Assembly: GCA_019096065.1 (NCBI GenBank)
Contig: JAGUCH010000006.1
Coordinates: forward strand, 6,096,001 to 6,160,000
DNA: 64,000 nt
DNA from: Paracyclopina nana
Lineage: Eukaryota; Arthropoda; Copepoda; Cyclopoida; Cyclopettidae
Direction: 5' to 3'
The notes under the pieces are model-generated. The model was not told the DNA's origin. It made no database searches and was given only the letters and a program-made list of their open reading frames with translations. The position numbers and the translations under genes are program-made. Shown here one piece after another: positions 22,316 through 36,347 of the stretch; position 1 is the stretch's first letter; each line of letters opens with the position of its first letter.

Positions 22316-23833
22316 TAGGTTTGTTTGCCCTCGGACCGTTTGTGAATTTTGCCCAAAACATCGAAAGAGAAAAGTTCCCATGGGCAAACGGGTAAGGGCA
22401 AAAGGGACGCAGTTCTCTTTATATTGTGAAAGAAGAAGTAGCTTTCTTATTTCATTTTGTGAATTGGCTTGCCAGTAGGCCATTAAGGCAGAATGGCGTA
22501 CTCTCCATTTGAAGTCACACTGGGGATGAAGACTGAGAGATGAGAAATGGAAGTTGAACAAATGAAAACAAAAAATATTGAATATTTACGCATGACTTTG
22601 CTGCGCGGTTTGAGCCGCTGATGGCCCAGTGTGCACGTGGAATGAATAGCACTGAGTGCTCATCATACAAAAAGCATGCTATGACTAAAAAAGAGCTCTT
22701 AAATCTCCATTTTTGACATGCCTTTCTACTTAGTCGACTTGGTGTTGCCAATCAAGTCCATTATTCATTATTTATGGCTGCGAAGGCCCCAAAGTCGATA
22801 CACGCGTGTCTATAGTGCATAGTGACTTCTATTTTTATATTTAATATACACAGTTAATTCACTACAATTTTTTGGCTAGAATTAATTAGCTGTCAACTTT
22901 CAAAGGGAGCAGGTGAAAATTCTGCTCTTGTGTCATTTTGTATGAGGTGTTCATCTACTTTTTTAAAAAAAATGTCATTATTCATATTTTGTATTGCCCA
23001 AACGTTCTTTTGAAAATACTTGCTATCATTTTGTTTGATTAGTTTTTTTTTAATGCAACGAGTTTTTTAACGAGAAACCCGAGTTTTATTTTTCGCGGAC
23101 GAGCAAAGCGAAGTTCCAATCACGTTATAATGAAGCATTATGCAGATGAACAGCTCATTTGTGCTGTAGTCGTAGTATACCAATTTTCAAGAGTATTATA
23201 GAGGCTTTGCAGCCAGGGAAGAAGTAGCTAATACAAGCTTTGGTGTACTATAGAGGCTGACATTTTGCCGCAGTGTCTTTGTATTTTCTGGATGACCTGG
23301 TTGAATAATATGGCAAAAAATAGGTTTAGTTTTATTTTGCTCATCTGCAATTTTTTCATTGCTTACAACGCAAAATGTAGTTGTATTAAGTGTGTAGTAC
23401 ATTTGTTCGAGGCCCTCGTCAGCTGACGCAAAATGGCCCGATTGTCGATAACAACATGCAGAAGAGATTTTGTATTTATGTATAATGACTAGAAGGAGAA
23501 AGAGATTTTTTAAACATCCAAATGCAAAACTGAGTCAGAACTGTTTTCTTTACTTGCATCTCCTATTAGAAAGGCACACAAACTTAATGATTTTTGAGCA
23601 CTTTTCTGCTGCTGCCCACTGAGAATATTTTCTTTGGAGGAAGGTCACAATGAAAAAGTGTTTTCTTTTTTATACACATGATTGTCTGGAAATCAACAAC
23701 AGGAATTTGTGCATTTGATTACTGATGATGATGTTTAGTTTTTCAAAAATGGAGCTTGGAGAGTTCTTGGCGTTTTCTGAGTGAAAGCAGCCTAAATTAT
23801 AATGTGATTGAGCTTTTGGATAATAATATTCAT

Positions 23834-23990
23834 GCGGTGTTCATCTACTTGCAGTAAAGCTAAATTTCAACCTTCTTTTTGATTTGCAACTTCCACAAAA
23901 ACTCATCATCTGAATTATGTGGAAAAATCGGTTTGTAAAGCGGAAAAAGTTTGAAATGGTCGTTGCTTCAGTGCTGTAGATGAACACCAC
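23834..23990. mobile_element. MITE-like element with GCGGTGTTCATCTAC ends
   Basis: The left end GCGGTGTTCATCTAC and right end GTAGATGAACACCAC are inverted copies (14 of 15) about 157 bp apart. No coding capacity. No clear target-site duplication was seen. Confidence 0.55.
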
Positions 23991-24272
23991 ATCATTACAC
24001 TGTAGATATATTTATATGGAGGAAAAACAGGCAAAATGTATAGTTGAACTTGAATAGTTATTACTTATGTGTGTATTGAGAAGTGATCTGGAAGAATTTC
24101 TCGTTACAAGTCATCACTATGTTAATTTTTCATATAGAGGGCACCACTAGCAGTATTTATGTAGTAGTAGTAAAGATGAGATTGAAATCGTCCATAACAT
24201 TATTAGATTATCATTGAGCTTTTGTGTCTTCTTCAATTTTGTCAAAGGCAAATTATGGTGCCATGCACTGGC

Positions 24273-25377
24273 TTAAGAGGCCACTGTGGAGGCCTCCACT
24301 GTGACATTGGCAGCCTCAGTGTACTCTTCCCCGGCCGCGGCCGCGGCGGCCTCAGCCGCGGCCTTTTTCGCGGCCTCGTACTCAGCCATGCGAGCGGCCT
24401 CGCGAGCCTCTTCCAGCAGCGACTCGGCCTCGAGCTGCTTGATGACGCTCGAAAATGCGTACGGAATCACGAAGATCATGATGAGGAGGCCACCAATCAA
24501 AATGAGCACAGTGGGCATGATGTCGCGAATGTCCTTGCAGGTCACACCTCGGTACCAGGGCAGTTTGGCCGCGGCCTCGAGCTGCGAGGTCGTTTTCGAC
24601 CGCCCCGAGGCCCCAGAGAGGACAGACACGCGGTCAGCAAGGCACCCGTCCTCCACATCCGAGGTTGGCACCTTCAAATAAAATAAAAGACGATAGGTGG
24701 CGCTAGTGCTTTAAAATATAATACCATAGATGGCGCTGCTGTCATATCAGAGATTTATTTAATGGCACTCAAAAAAGCTCTTATGCCGAAAGTTTTGATG
24801 GCCTTTACAGCCATTTCAAGCTTAGTAGGCATTAACACAGACTTTCACGACTCAGCTCAAGTTCTCTGATTGCATCCACAAACTTTCAAATACCACCCGA
24901 ATTGCCTTTGGGATGACAAATCAGAAAACGGCCTCAAATGGGTCAAACAATTGAATCAGATTGCTCCTTTGAACTATCAAGCGCCATCTAGCTAATAAAC
25001 AGACTTTCACGACTCATCTCAAATCAGACTTATTGCTTAACTCAACCTGCCAAAACGCGCAACGCCACCTAGCGGACTCTGCGTGGTTCGGTTGAATTAC
25101 CTGAAATGCCGATCCTCGGCTGACGGCAGACATGCTACGGTCGCCTGCCGCTTTATACTTATTGCCGGCAACGTTATTCACTCCGTCAATATTGAGCACA
25201 TGACCTTCCTCGACCGTCATGGTCCGCACTGACCCCTGAGATGGGTGCACCTGCAACCAGAAGCAAAATAGTAGGAGTAGAAAAAAGCTTTTCGTTCAGG
25301 TAGTCAGTCAAAAGGTGCAATTAGAAAGCAATGAGTGAGCAGTCGAACGTACCGGCGCAGTGACAGCCGTGTCCATG
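24273..25377 (-). CDS. Small single-pass membrane protein, Ala-rich tail
   Basis: Not recognised. Exons 25377-25354 (8 aa), 25250-25101 (50 aa) and 24671-24273 join in phase 0 with GTACG and GTAAT donors to give 190 aa. Residues 1-110 are soluble and Ser/Thr-rich with no signal peptide. A strong TM helix follows at about residues 114-137 (IMPTVLILIGGLLIMIFVIPYAF). It is followed by an amphipathic, Glu/Ala-rich helix with an EAAKKAAAEAAAAAA run and a Val/Thr end. The last exon is markedly GC-rich with GCGGCC strings, unlike the AT-rich flanks. The N-terminal side may be cytoplasmic; the topology is inferred. The first exon is very short and could be replaced by another. Confidence 0.6.
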
Positions 25378-25509
25378 ATCATAGTAGTAGCAAAGACTGG
25401 TTAATCTGGGCTCTTCATTGTGGCAGTCGTGTGAGAGTATATACAACATAGTAGTGTGACAGCAACAACAGCAGATCAGTGGTGAGTAGTTATCATGAAG
25501 GTTGTTTGT

Positions 25510-25779
25510 GCGGTGTTCATCTACTGCAATCTTACTAAAATTCCAAAATGGAATATTCAGCAATTCAAGTTGCTGCCAACAATGAAATTGCTTTTTAGCG
25601 ATCTTTCTTTGTAAAAATGCCTTGATGATGAAACATCTACTCGCTAAAATTAGTATATTTTTAATTAACTTACATCTCTTGTACGAAACAACATTTTTAG
25701 ATGAAATTAATAAAATAAAGCTAATAAGAATTTTGAATAAGAGGCTACATTTCGGGTATTTTTCATAGATGAACACCGC
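25510..25779. mobile_element. MITE-like element, perfect 14-bp inverted ends
   Basis: GCGGTGTTCATCTA at the left and TAGATGAACACCGC at the right are exact inverted copies, 270 bp overall and AT-rich inside. It shares its ends with the copies at 22945, 23834, 27054 and 55739. It lies just upstream of the small membrane protein gene at 24273-25377. Confidence 0.6.
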
Positions 25780-25988
25780 AAGCGTAAGTGTGAGCAGTGC
25801 TGAATGTTTGTTTTTTACCTTCACGACTAAATTTTGCAATAGTACTATTTTGGCGATTTTCGCGAATCGTCGGATCCGCGCGCGAAATTCACACTAAAAT
25901 CGACTCGTTTCGACGCGTTTTCTAACGCTGCGTCGTCATAGTGCAAAAAACGAGTGTTTTGCTGCCAACGACAAGTGAGAAACTGAAG

Positions 25989-26070
25989 AAGCTCACTTTG
26001 AACTTTTTGGGCCGGCGGCGGCCTCAAGAGCGGCCTCGGCCGCGGCGGCCTCCTCCAACGCCGCAAGAAA
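25989..26070 (-). other. Possible Ala/Glu-rich terminal exon
   Basis: The minus strand encodes a short open stretch ending in TGA with FLAALEEAAAAEAALEAAAG. It resembles the Ala/Glu tail of the gene at 24273-25377 in composition and GCGGCC content. There is a possible acceptor upstream but no linked exon was found. Low complexity makes homology unsafe. Confidence 0.2.
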
Positions 26071-28336
26071 GCTCTTCACTATGGTGACTGTTTGGGCTTG
26101 GAGTCATGCACACTTATGTATATGATATACAGCACAGTGGGCCGAAACACAATCAATTCGTCCCACACTTTTGAAAAGCTGTAAGCTACGCGTAAATGCT
26201 TCTTTTGTAATTTCAAAAAATGGAATTTTATTTTGAAAAAGCATTTTAAGATAGGATTTCAAGCAGGATTTTGCGTTCATTTTTAAATATTTTCCCGCCT
26301 TTTTGCTCTGATTGCCCCACAAAACGAGCTACAGTAAAGCGCAACTTTTTTATAGCGCAACTTTTACATCCACAGTCAACGCAACCTCGACCGTTACTCA
26401 CGCTTTCTCAGCCATCCAAATTAGAAAGGCCTTCCGTAATGCGAGATGTAACATTTAAAAGCACGCATGGAAGGGCTGAAATGCGTGATATGTCATGAAA
26501 TTACTCGGATGAAATTTGCTTTTTGAACTGGTCCTCAAGAAGGGGAAGCAGATACAAACAAGCAGATACACAGACAAAGTTGCGCCACAGTGGAAGAAAG
26601 CCTTAAATATCTAGGCGAGTGAGCGCACTCCAAAAACTGGTGCAGCTACTTTTAACAGCCCACTGTGCGCGGTGTAATGCGTAAGCCAGAAAAGGAGATC
26701 AAGCTCTTGAGAATTCACCACGTGCTCCTACGTTTCATTAGCTGAGTGCTATGTGGCAGGTGGGGCTTTGAGGGGTTTTTCCCCCACCGTGCTCTGCAGA
26801 GTCCCCGGGGCTCGAAAAGAGCTGTGCATGGCAGAGTGCATGACAAAAACGTTTCTTTCTATCTTTGCATTATTCAAATCGAAATCTCTTATTGCTGCAA
26901 GTAAGGCTCGTTCTTTGAAATGAGTTTATTTTTTATTGCTATATTTAGGGCAAAAGGCCCAGAATGCCGCAATTTGGCCCCTGGAACAACTGCATCATCA
27001 CCGACATCATCTTGTTTTTCCTGGGGCTCAAGATCAAGTTGAACAACTTTAATGCGGCGTTCATCTGCGCAAAAACACATCCAAATTCCATAATTGCAAT
27101 AAATAAAGCCATTTTCCTATGGAGAGTGACAATTTTCATGATATTTGATTTTCTTCTATTAATTTTTTTCCATTTTGGATATTCATCCTAAAATCGTATT
27201 TTTTAAGAAGAAACGAATTTTATAAAGTATTTCCAATTCTCACTTTCCAAAAGCGATAATCAAAAATATTTTTTCTTTTTCAATGCTCAGACTCAAAATC
27301 AAACCTTGATTTTTCGCGTGTTTTAAAATTATTTTAAGGCTGTGATTCTTGATTTTTTTCGGCTTCAAAACTAAAATTTCTTGGGTTTTTTTTCGGTGGC
27401 AGATGAACAGATCATTTTATTTAAAAGAGGTTGCTTTCACTGCAAGAAAGCTCAAACCAAAAACTTTGAGTTTGATGCAGGTGATGAAAAGTTATGATGC
27501 ATCATCCTCTCTCTCTTCCTCAAAAAATGCACTCTCCTTATGCACAGAGGTCACGTTTTATTGTAATACTACATCAGGCACGTGTACTCCCTCTCATATC
27601 TGATAATAAAAGGCCTTTATTATACGCTCTGCAAGAAAAATGCCCGGCTGTCATGCACAATTATTCCATCCACTATAGTATACTGCTACGTTGGCTACTT
27701 GAGCTAATTGCTTTTGATAAAGCCATTTTTATTCATGCGAATTAGTAATTTCACCCTAAATGTGGTTTTAATGTCTTGTTGCTTCCTTTAATGGGCTGTA
27801 AAAAAAGCAGCCCAGTGTGCAATTCTACAAACGTTGGCAGCGCGCGCTCCTAAAGGGCGAAAGTTATTCTGGTAATTTGGGGTTCTCTTTAAGCTAAAGA
27901 AGATCTATCATACCCGCATGGGTGATCATGTACTGTGTTTCAGGCCAAAAAAAGGCCAAAAGGCCTTCTTGCTGCACTAAAAGTACCGTACTCGCTCTAT
28001 TTCAAAAACGCTTATTTAAGTAAGATTCCATTTGAGATATCTGTAATAATTTCAATTAAAGGCGCTCTAATGAAAGACTGGCTATTTTATTAAAGAAGGA
28101 CTTTTACTCGTGCTGTGAACCCAAATTAGGGAACGCACGGTATAAACTGAAAATGGGAGAAAATAGGTACTTTGGCAAACCGGAAAGAATGAGATAAGAG
28201 ATAAGCGATTGTTTATGGTGTGTGCGAGCCATAATAAATCACATCCCTTGGCTTATGAACTGGAACTATTAGTGGAAAAGCAGAAGGGAATAACCGGCTC
28301 AATTTTCACTTTTACCAGACTCTTCGAGCGGTGAGG

Positions 28337-31768
<3,432 letters not shown>

Positions 31769-33825
31769 AAATAAAAAGAGCCTGACTTTCAGCGTCAGCC
31801 CTTGCTAACTTTATACCGTGCGTGCTGCAATTTGAGGTAGTCTTCTAAATTAAATGTAATGCGGAAGACTAATATGTTCAAATAAAAAATACTGAATGCC
31901 CAAATTCTTTGCTCAGCGTGAACTAAGTGGCTTTTCAGAAAATCGATTTGCAGATTTTTTGCAGTACTTTTTTCAAATCCAAACCCCTGTCATGTTTCAT
32001 TACCAACGCTGCAACGAGGACCCAATTTTAATCTATTCATTATGTAAGTAAACAACCGTCAAATTTCACTATAAATAGCTAATATTAGCACAAAGTCGTC
32101 TTTATATCTTGTTCATGTATTAAGAATGCCTTTAAGGCATGGAAAAAAGTATCTAAAGGAAAAGTGAATCTGTTGCAATTGCCACTCTACGAGTTCAGCT
32201 TGGGGCCGAGCAGCGTTTTTATTGGCAATTTTTGCTAGTTTGTCTCATTCATTTCAGCCTATTTTGATACAAACTTTCTGTCATCACATTTCTTTGATAA
32301 TATAGATGAAATTTAACAATTGATTTTGCTCAAAAGGACTAAAATGAGAAGCGATTTTCAGCCAAAAATAAATTTGTTTACTTTCAGGTTGGCTAAAAGT
32401 CGACCTGATTTTTTTGGTAACAGCTGGCGCTTGTCATTAGACAATTTTGCTCCTTTCCTTGAGGTGTTTTTGATGCATTTTTCTAAGGAGTTGGGGGCGT
32501 ACATGAACGTGACATTAAAGTGGCTTTGCCTTCAATAAGAGCTGATTTTTGCAGCCTAATTAACATTGGGGCGAGTGCGGTAAGCATCAATTTTTAGAGA
32601 ACATGCTTGAAAAGCATGACAAGTGGCAAAAAATCAATTGATCCCTCATTGACGTGCGTAGCTCAAGTTCAAGTGTGAAATCAGCTGATGAATGATGGCG
32701 GCAACAGCTGATTTAGTATGCGCGTGCTCACAGCCCACTGTGTGTTCTTCTGTCAAGGTGGGGAGTTCATTCACCTCGCTCCAGTGCAACAGCATCTTCA
32801 GTGCTCAGTTCGGCTCAAATATCGCAACAAAGTGCAAGCATTCTAATTTACATCCCGGCCTAAAAAACCCGGTACGTAAAAGGCAATTTTTGCACGTCAG
32901 CTGACGCGGAAAATTTACAAATTCAATGTTTATGGAAATTTATTTCGATCACGAGCAAGTGACATGACTCAAAGCCGGTATTTAATTTTTATCATTGTTC
33001 GGTTTTTTCTTCGGCTCTAAAGTTATTATTGGAAAACTGGTCCATGATGCTAAATAATGATTTTTTTTCTCACAGCATTTTAAAGCTAATTTTTGTTTTT
33101 GCTCCAATTTTTTCACCTTGGCTTTCTACGATCGATCGAATTTCACTGCAATTGTGCAATTTGAAAATGCTGTCAAGTTTGCACAATTATCAAAAACAGA
33201 TTGTCTACATTTTGGACCAGCAGCATTTTCCCGCATTTTTTCAGCGAGGATTAGCTTGTTTTTAATGGACGCCGTAGTCTCCGGGGAAATTTGAATTATG
33301 ATTAAAAAACGGTCTTTATCGCAGTCAGTTTACTGAATTCCCAAAACTATGTCAGCAAATTCTTTATTTGTCCGCAAACATATTTCATCTTGAGTAATTC
33401 CCTAGTACTTATGCAATCAAATTCTTGCATAATGGAATGTCCTGTTGCCCTTTCAGCAAGGCTGAATTCAGGCCCTGAATTCTGCTTGAAATAAGCCTTT
33501 TTAAATGGGCTCCATTTTGCCCTCAAAAAGGACCTGTAGCCTATTTTAGTCAAGCTTGCTAGAAAATGCCCTCTTGAATGACCCAGGCCATTCTAGCCCT
33601 CTGATTTGAGCCCTTAAAAATAATAGTGTTAAGTCAATCCCAGCTGGGATGATCCACGTTTGGGGCTTGGTAGGTAGGGGAAGCCGAGGTTATCGACCCT
33701 TTTCACGGTTTTTCTGGCAGTTTCGGGGCAGATGATCTCCACCAGCTCATGTTGAGTGGCGACCTGAAAAAAGATGGACGCCGCGCGGCGCGCACGTCCA
33801 TCATTGCGCTGCTCGAGCTAAAAGT
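31769..33825. other. Intergenic, no gene seen
   Basis: AT-rich sequence between allantoicase and the AGC kinase. Poly(A) signals of ALLC lie at its left end. A GCCCACTGTGTG motif lies at 32733. A short open stretch at 33718-33816 could be an upstream kinase exon but is not linked in frame. Confidence 0.4.
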
Positions 33826-36104
33826 TTGAATTTTGCTGTTCAGTCTCTCCAGTCGCTTTGTCCCGCTCAGATGCCGAATTTGCTGCTGCAGCAAATCCGC
33901 TCGCATCCCGGAGGAATTCCATCCTCTTCCAACACCCTCATGGATGCCGAGGATGAGCTCCCAGTGGAAGCTGAGGCCAAAAACCACAAGTTCAAGATGA
34001 TCAGCAAGATCGGCCAAGGCGGCTATGGAAGCGTCTACATGGTCCGTAAAACGGACGGAGTGGACAAGGACGCCATCTATGCCATGAAGGTACTTTAATT
34101 TAGGCCTTTTCCAGACATGGAGCCCATTGCTTAATTTCAAGTTGTTCAAGAAATTCAGGCATTGGAGCCTCTCAAAATGAAGTCTTGCTTAGCCTCATCA
34201 AAATTAAGCCCGTCTCCAGAACCGAATTTATCATTTTTCCGAAATGAGGCCTTTTGCAGAAATGAAGTGTTTCAGATCGTGAACAAGCGGATATTGACGA
34301 AGAGGCCGAAAGAGGTGGAGTACATCATGGCCGAGCGCTACATCATGTCGGAGCTGAGACACCCGTTCCTGGTCGGCCTCAACTACGCGTTTCAGAGCAG
34401 CAAGCAGCTCTTCTACGTCATGGACTTCGCGCGGGGCGGAGAGGTTTTCACGAGGCTCGCCAACCACGGAGCCTTCAACGATGAAACGGCCAAATTCTAC
34501 ATCTGCGAGATCATCTGCGGCCTCGAATTCCTCCACAAGCACAACATCGTCTACCGCGACCTCAAGCCCGACAACATCCTCATCGAGGACAGCGGACACA
34601 TCAAGCTGGCCGACTTCGGCCTCTGCAAGATCCTCGATCGCACCGACCCCGAGCCCTCGGTCAATGAGTGCCTCGGCCACAGCGGCAGCTCCGGGTGCAG
34701 CATCAACACCAACCAGAACGGCCTCTTCGCGAGGTCGGACAGCATCGAGGAAACGTTGCAGCAACGCATGAAGTCCTTCACCAGGTCTTGCTGCGGCACG
34801 CTGGTGAGCTGAATTTTGGCAATTGTCTAGCTATTCCGAGCTTGAGCACTTTGCATCAAACAATGAAAAAGTTGCACGAGTTTTTCAATGTTGTCGGACC
34901 TGTAGAAGAACTTTTGACAATATTTCGGTAATTATGCAACTTTTTGCAATTTTTGCAGCTGTTTGCAATTTTGATAGCTTTTGGCAATTTTGACTACTTT
35001 TGACAATTTTGACGTGACAGCTTTTGAAAAATTTGACAATTTTTTAGAATTTTGACAACTGTTGATAAATTTGACAACTTTTGACAATTTTGACAACTTT
35101 TGATAATTTTGACAACTTTTGACAATTTTGACGATTTTTGACAATTTTGACAACTTTTGATAATTTTGAATTTTATTATGCTTTGATTAAGAGCAATCAC
35201 AGCATTTTCTGTCAATTTATAGCAATGATGGATGACCATTATAGTTTTGTGGGAATCGTACAACTTATGACAATTAGGACAACTTTTGACGTCTTTGGCA
35301 ATAATCTCAGTACTGTCTATATAATGATGATAACAACTGATGACAATTTGCACAAATTTTTAGCGACTTTTGTCACCTATAAGCAATTTTGACTTTTACC
35401 AGTATAAAAGAGAATGCAGACAACTTTTGACAAGTTTTGACAACTTTTTTAAACGTTTTCGACAATATTGTAGTCAAAATAACATTTTCTCAAAATGGTG
35501 ATATTTCCTTAAATGACTTGTACAGGTGTACATGGCGCCGGAGGTGATTGAGAAAACGCCGTACGGCAAGTCTGCGGATTTGTGGAGCCTCGGGGCCGTC
35601 ATTTACGACCTCCTTGTTGGCCAGCCGCCGTTCTACGTGCCTTGCAAGGACAGAAAGGTGCAGCATTGCATCAAGACCAACCGGAAGGCCACCAAGTACA
35701 ACATCCTCCACTGCAACTACGTCATTCCTGCACACATCAGCGATACTAGCAAGGCTCTGATTGACAGCTTGCTCAGGCTCAACGTCGATAGCAGACTCGG
35801 AGGGTATGACGTCAACTACGAGGCCGTGCGAGGACACGCATTTTTCGAGGATGTCCACTGGCCAGATGTGGAGGACAGAAAATGCCTGCCACCTTTTGTG
35901 CCCGACCTTCAAGGCCCCACTGACGTCTCGAATTTCGATGACAAGCACACCGAGGACGTTAGAGATGTCGGCCTCGTTGTCGAGGCCGAGAGGCCGCTTA
36001 ACTACGAGGAATCCTATGTGGAACATTTCGATTACACCTTGGCCTCATTGCAAAGTGGGCAGCAAGGAAAAAATATCAAAGGGAAAATACGCAACTGCTC
36101 CTGA
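33826..36104 (+). CDS. Divergent S6K/RSK-like AGC protein kinase
   Basis: Exons 33826-34089, 34276-34803 and 35526-36104 are in phase and give 456 aa. Kinase motifs in order: IGQGGYGSVY (P-loop), YAMK (VAIK lysine), AER in helix C, YRDLKPDN (HRD loop), ADFGLCK (DFG), CGTLVYMAPE, DLWSLG, then PPFVPDLQGPTDVSNFD, as in the C-terminal tail of S6K and SGK kinases. Closest by eye to p70 S6K and SGK/RSK N-terminal domains. Oddities: about 45 residues are inserted between DFG and APE, the activation-loop Thr region reads SCCGT rather than TFCGT, and the hydrophobic motif reads EHFDYT with Asp at the usual phosphosite. Asp there is normal in PRK/PKN kinases. The start is uncertain: ATGs at 33826 and 33871 are in frame, and an upstream coding-like stretch at 33718-33816 is out of frame. 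Confidence 0.85.
34904..35470. repeat. Tandem repeat in kinase intron 2, unit TTTTGACAATTTTGACAAC
   Basis: A unit of about 18-20 bp (GACAACTTTTGACAATTTT) repeats many times, most regular at 35030-35165 and degenerate on both sides. It fills most of the 722-nt intron that splits the activation loop from the APE motif. Confidence 0.85.
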
Positions 36105-36263
36105 TGTGATGCTTAAACTAATCCACTGTGCATTCGCGGACATAACAGGCTGTGACCAGTTTTGCTATTGACAACAACAATAATACATAAAAACTGATTT
36201 TTGAACCCGACTCTTAATTATTATGATGATGGATCATTTAAAAAGAGTTTGACATAGCCTGCT

Positions 36264-36347
36264 AGGCCGAGTGCGAGGCCTTGCATTTTTCGAGGCTGCA
36301 TGTCCACTGGCCAGATGTAGAGGACACAAAATGCCAGTCACCTTTTA
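36264..36347 (+). pseudogene. Duplicated fragment of the AGC kinase last exon
   Basis: About 84 bp closely match 35821-35897 in the kinase last exon. Shared strings include GCATTTTTCGAGG, TGTCCACTGGCCAGATGT and GAGGACA. It carries a 5-nt insertion and a TAG, so it is not coding. It lies 160 bp past the kinase stop codon. Confidence 0.8.

Larger units (their letters stand above)
21061..24272. other. Repeat-rich intergenic region
   Basis: No supported gene over 3.2 kb. It holds a minisatellite (22005-22315), end motifs of the GCACAGTGGGCC type at 21774 and 22623, and two GGTGTTCATCTAC elements (22945-23155 and 23834-23990). The long frames across 21890-22361 on both strands are translations of the minisatellite. 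Confidence 0.55.
25378..28336. other. Intergenic with MITE-like elements and an Ala-rich patch
   Basis: It contains a GCGGTGTTCATCTA element (25510-25779 begins this family here), GCACAGTGGGC-type ends at 26132 and 26658, and a GC-rich Ala/Glu-coding patch at 26070-25990 on the minus strand. No supported complete gene. Confidence 0.45.

Noticed and set aside
21890-22361. Long frames on both strands reading CDFCP, TFALV or GQKSQ repeats
   Set aside because: They are translations of the 15-bp minisatellite, which stays open because the unit length is a multiple of three. No start context, splice sites or flanking coding sequence.
34231-34771. Frames antisense to or shifted from the kinase exon
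   Set aside because: They overlap kinase catalytic motifs and show only the composition of the true frame.
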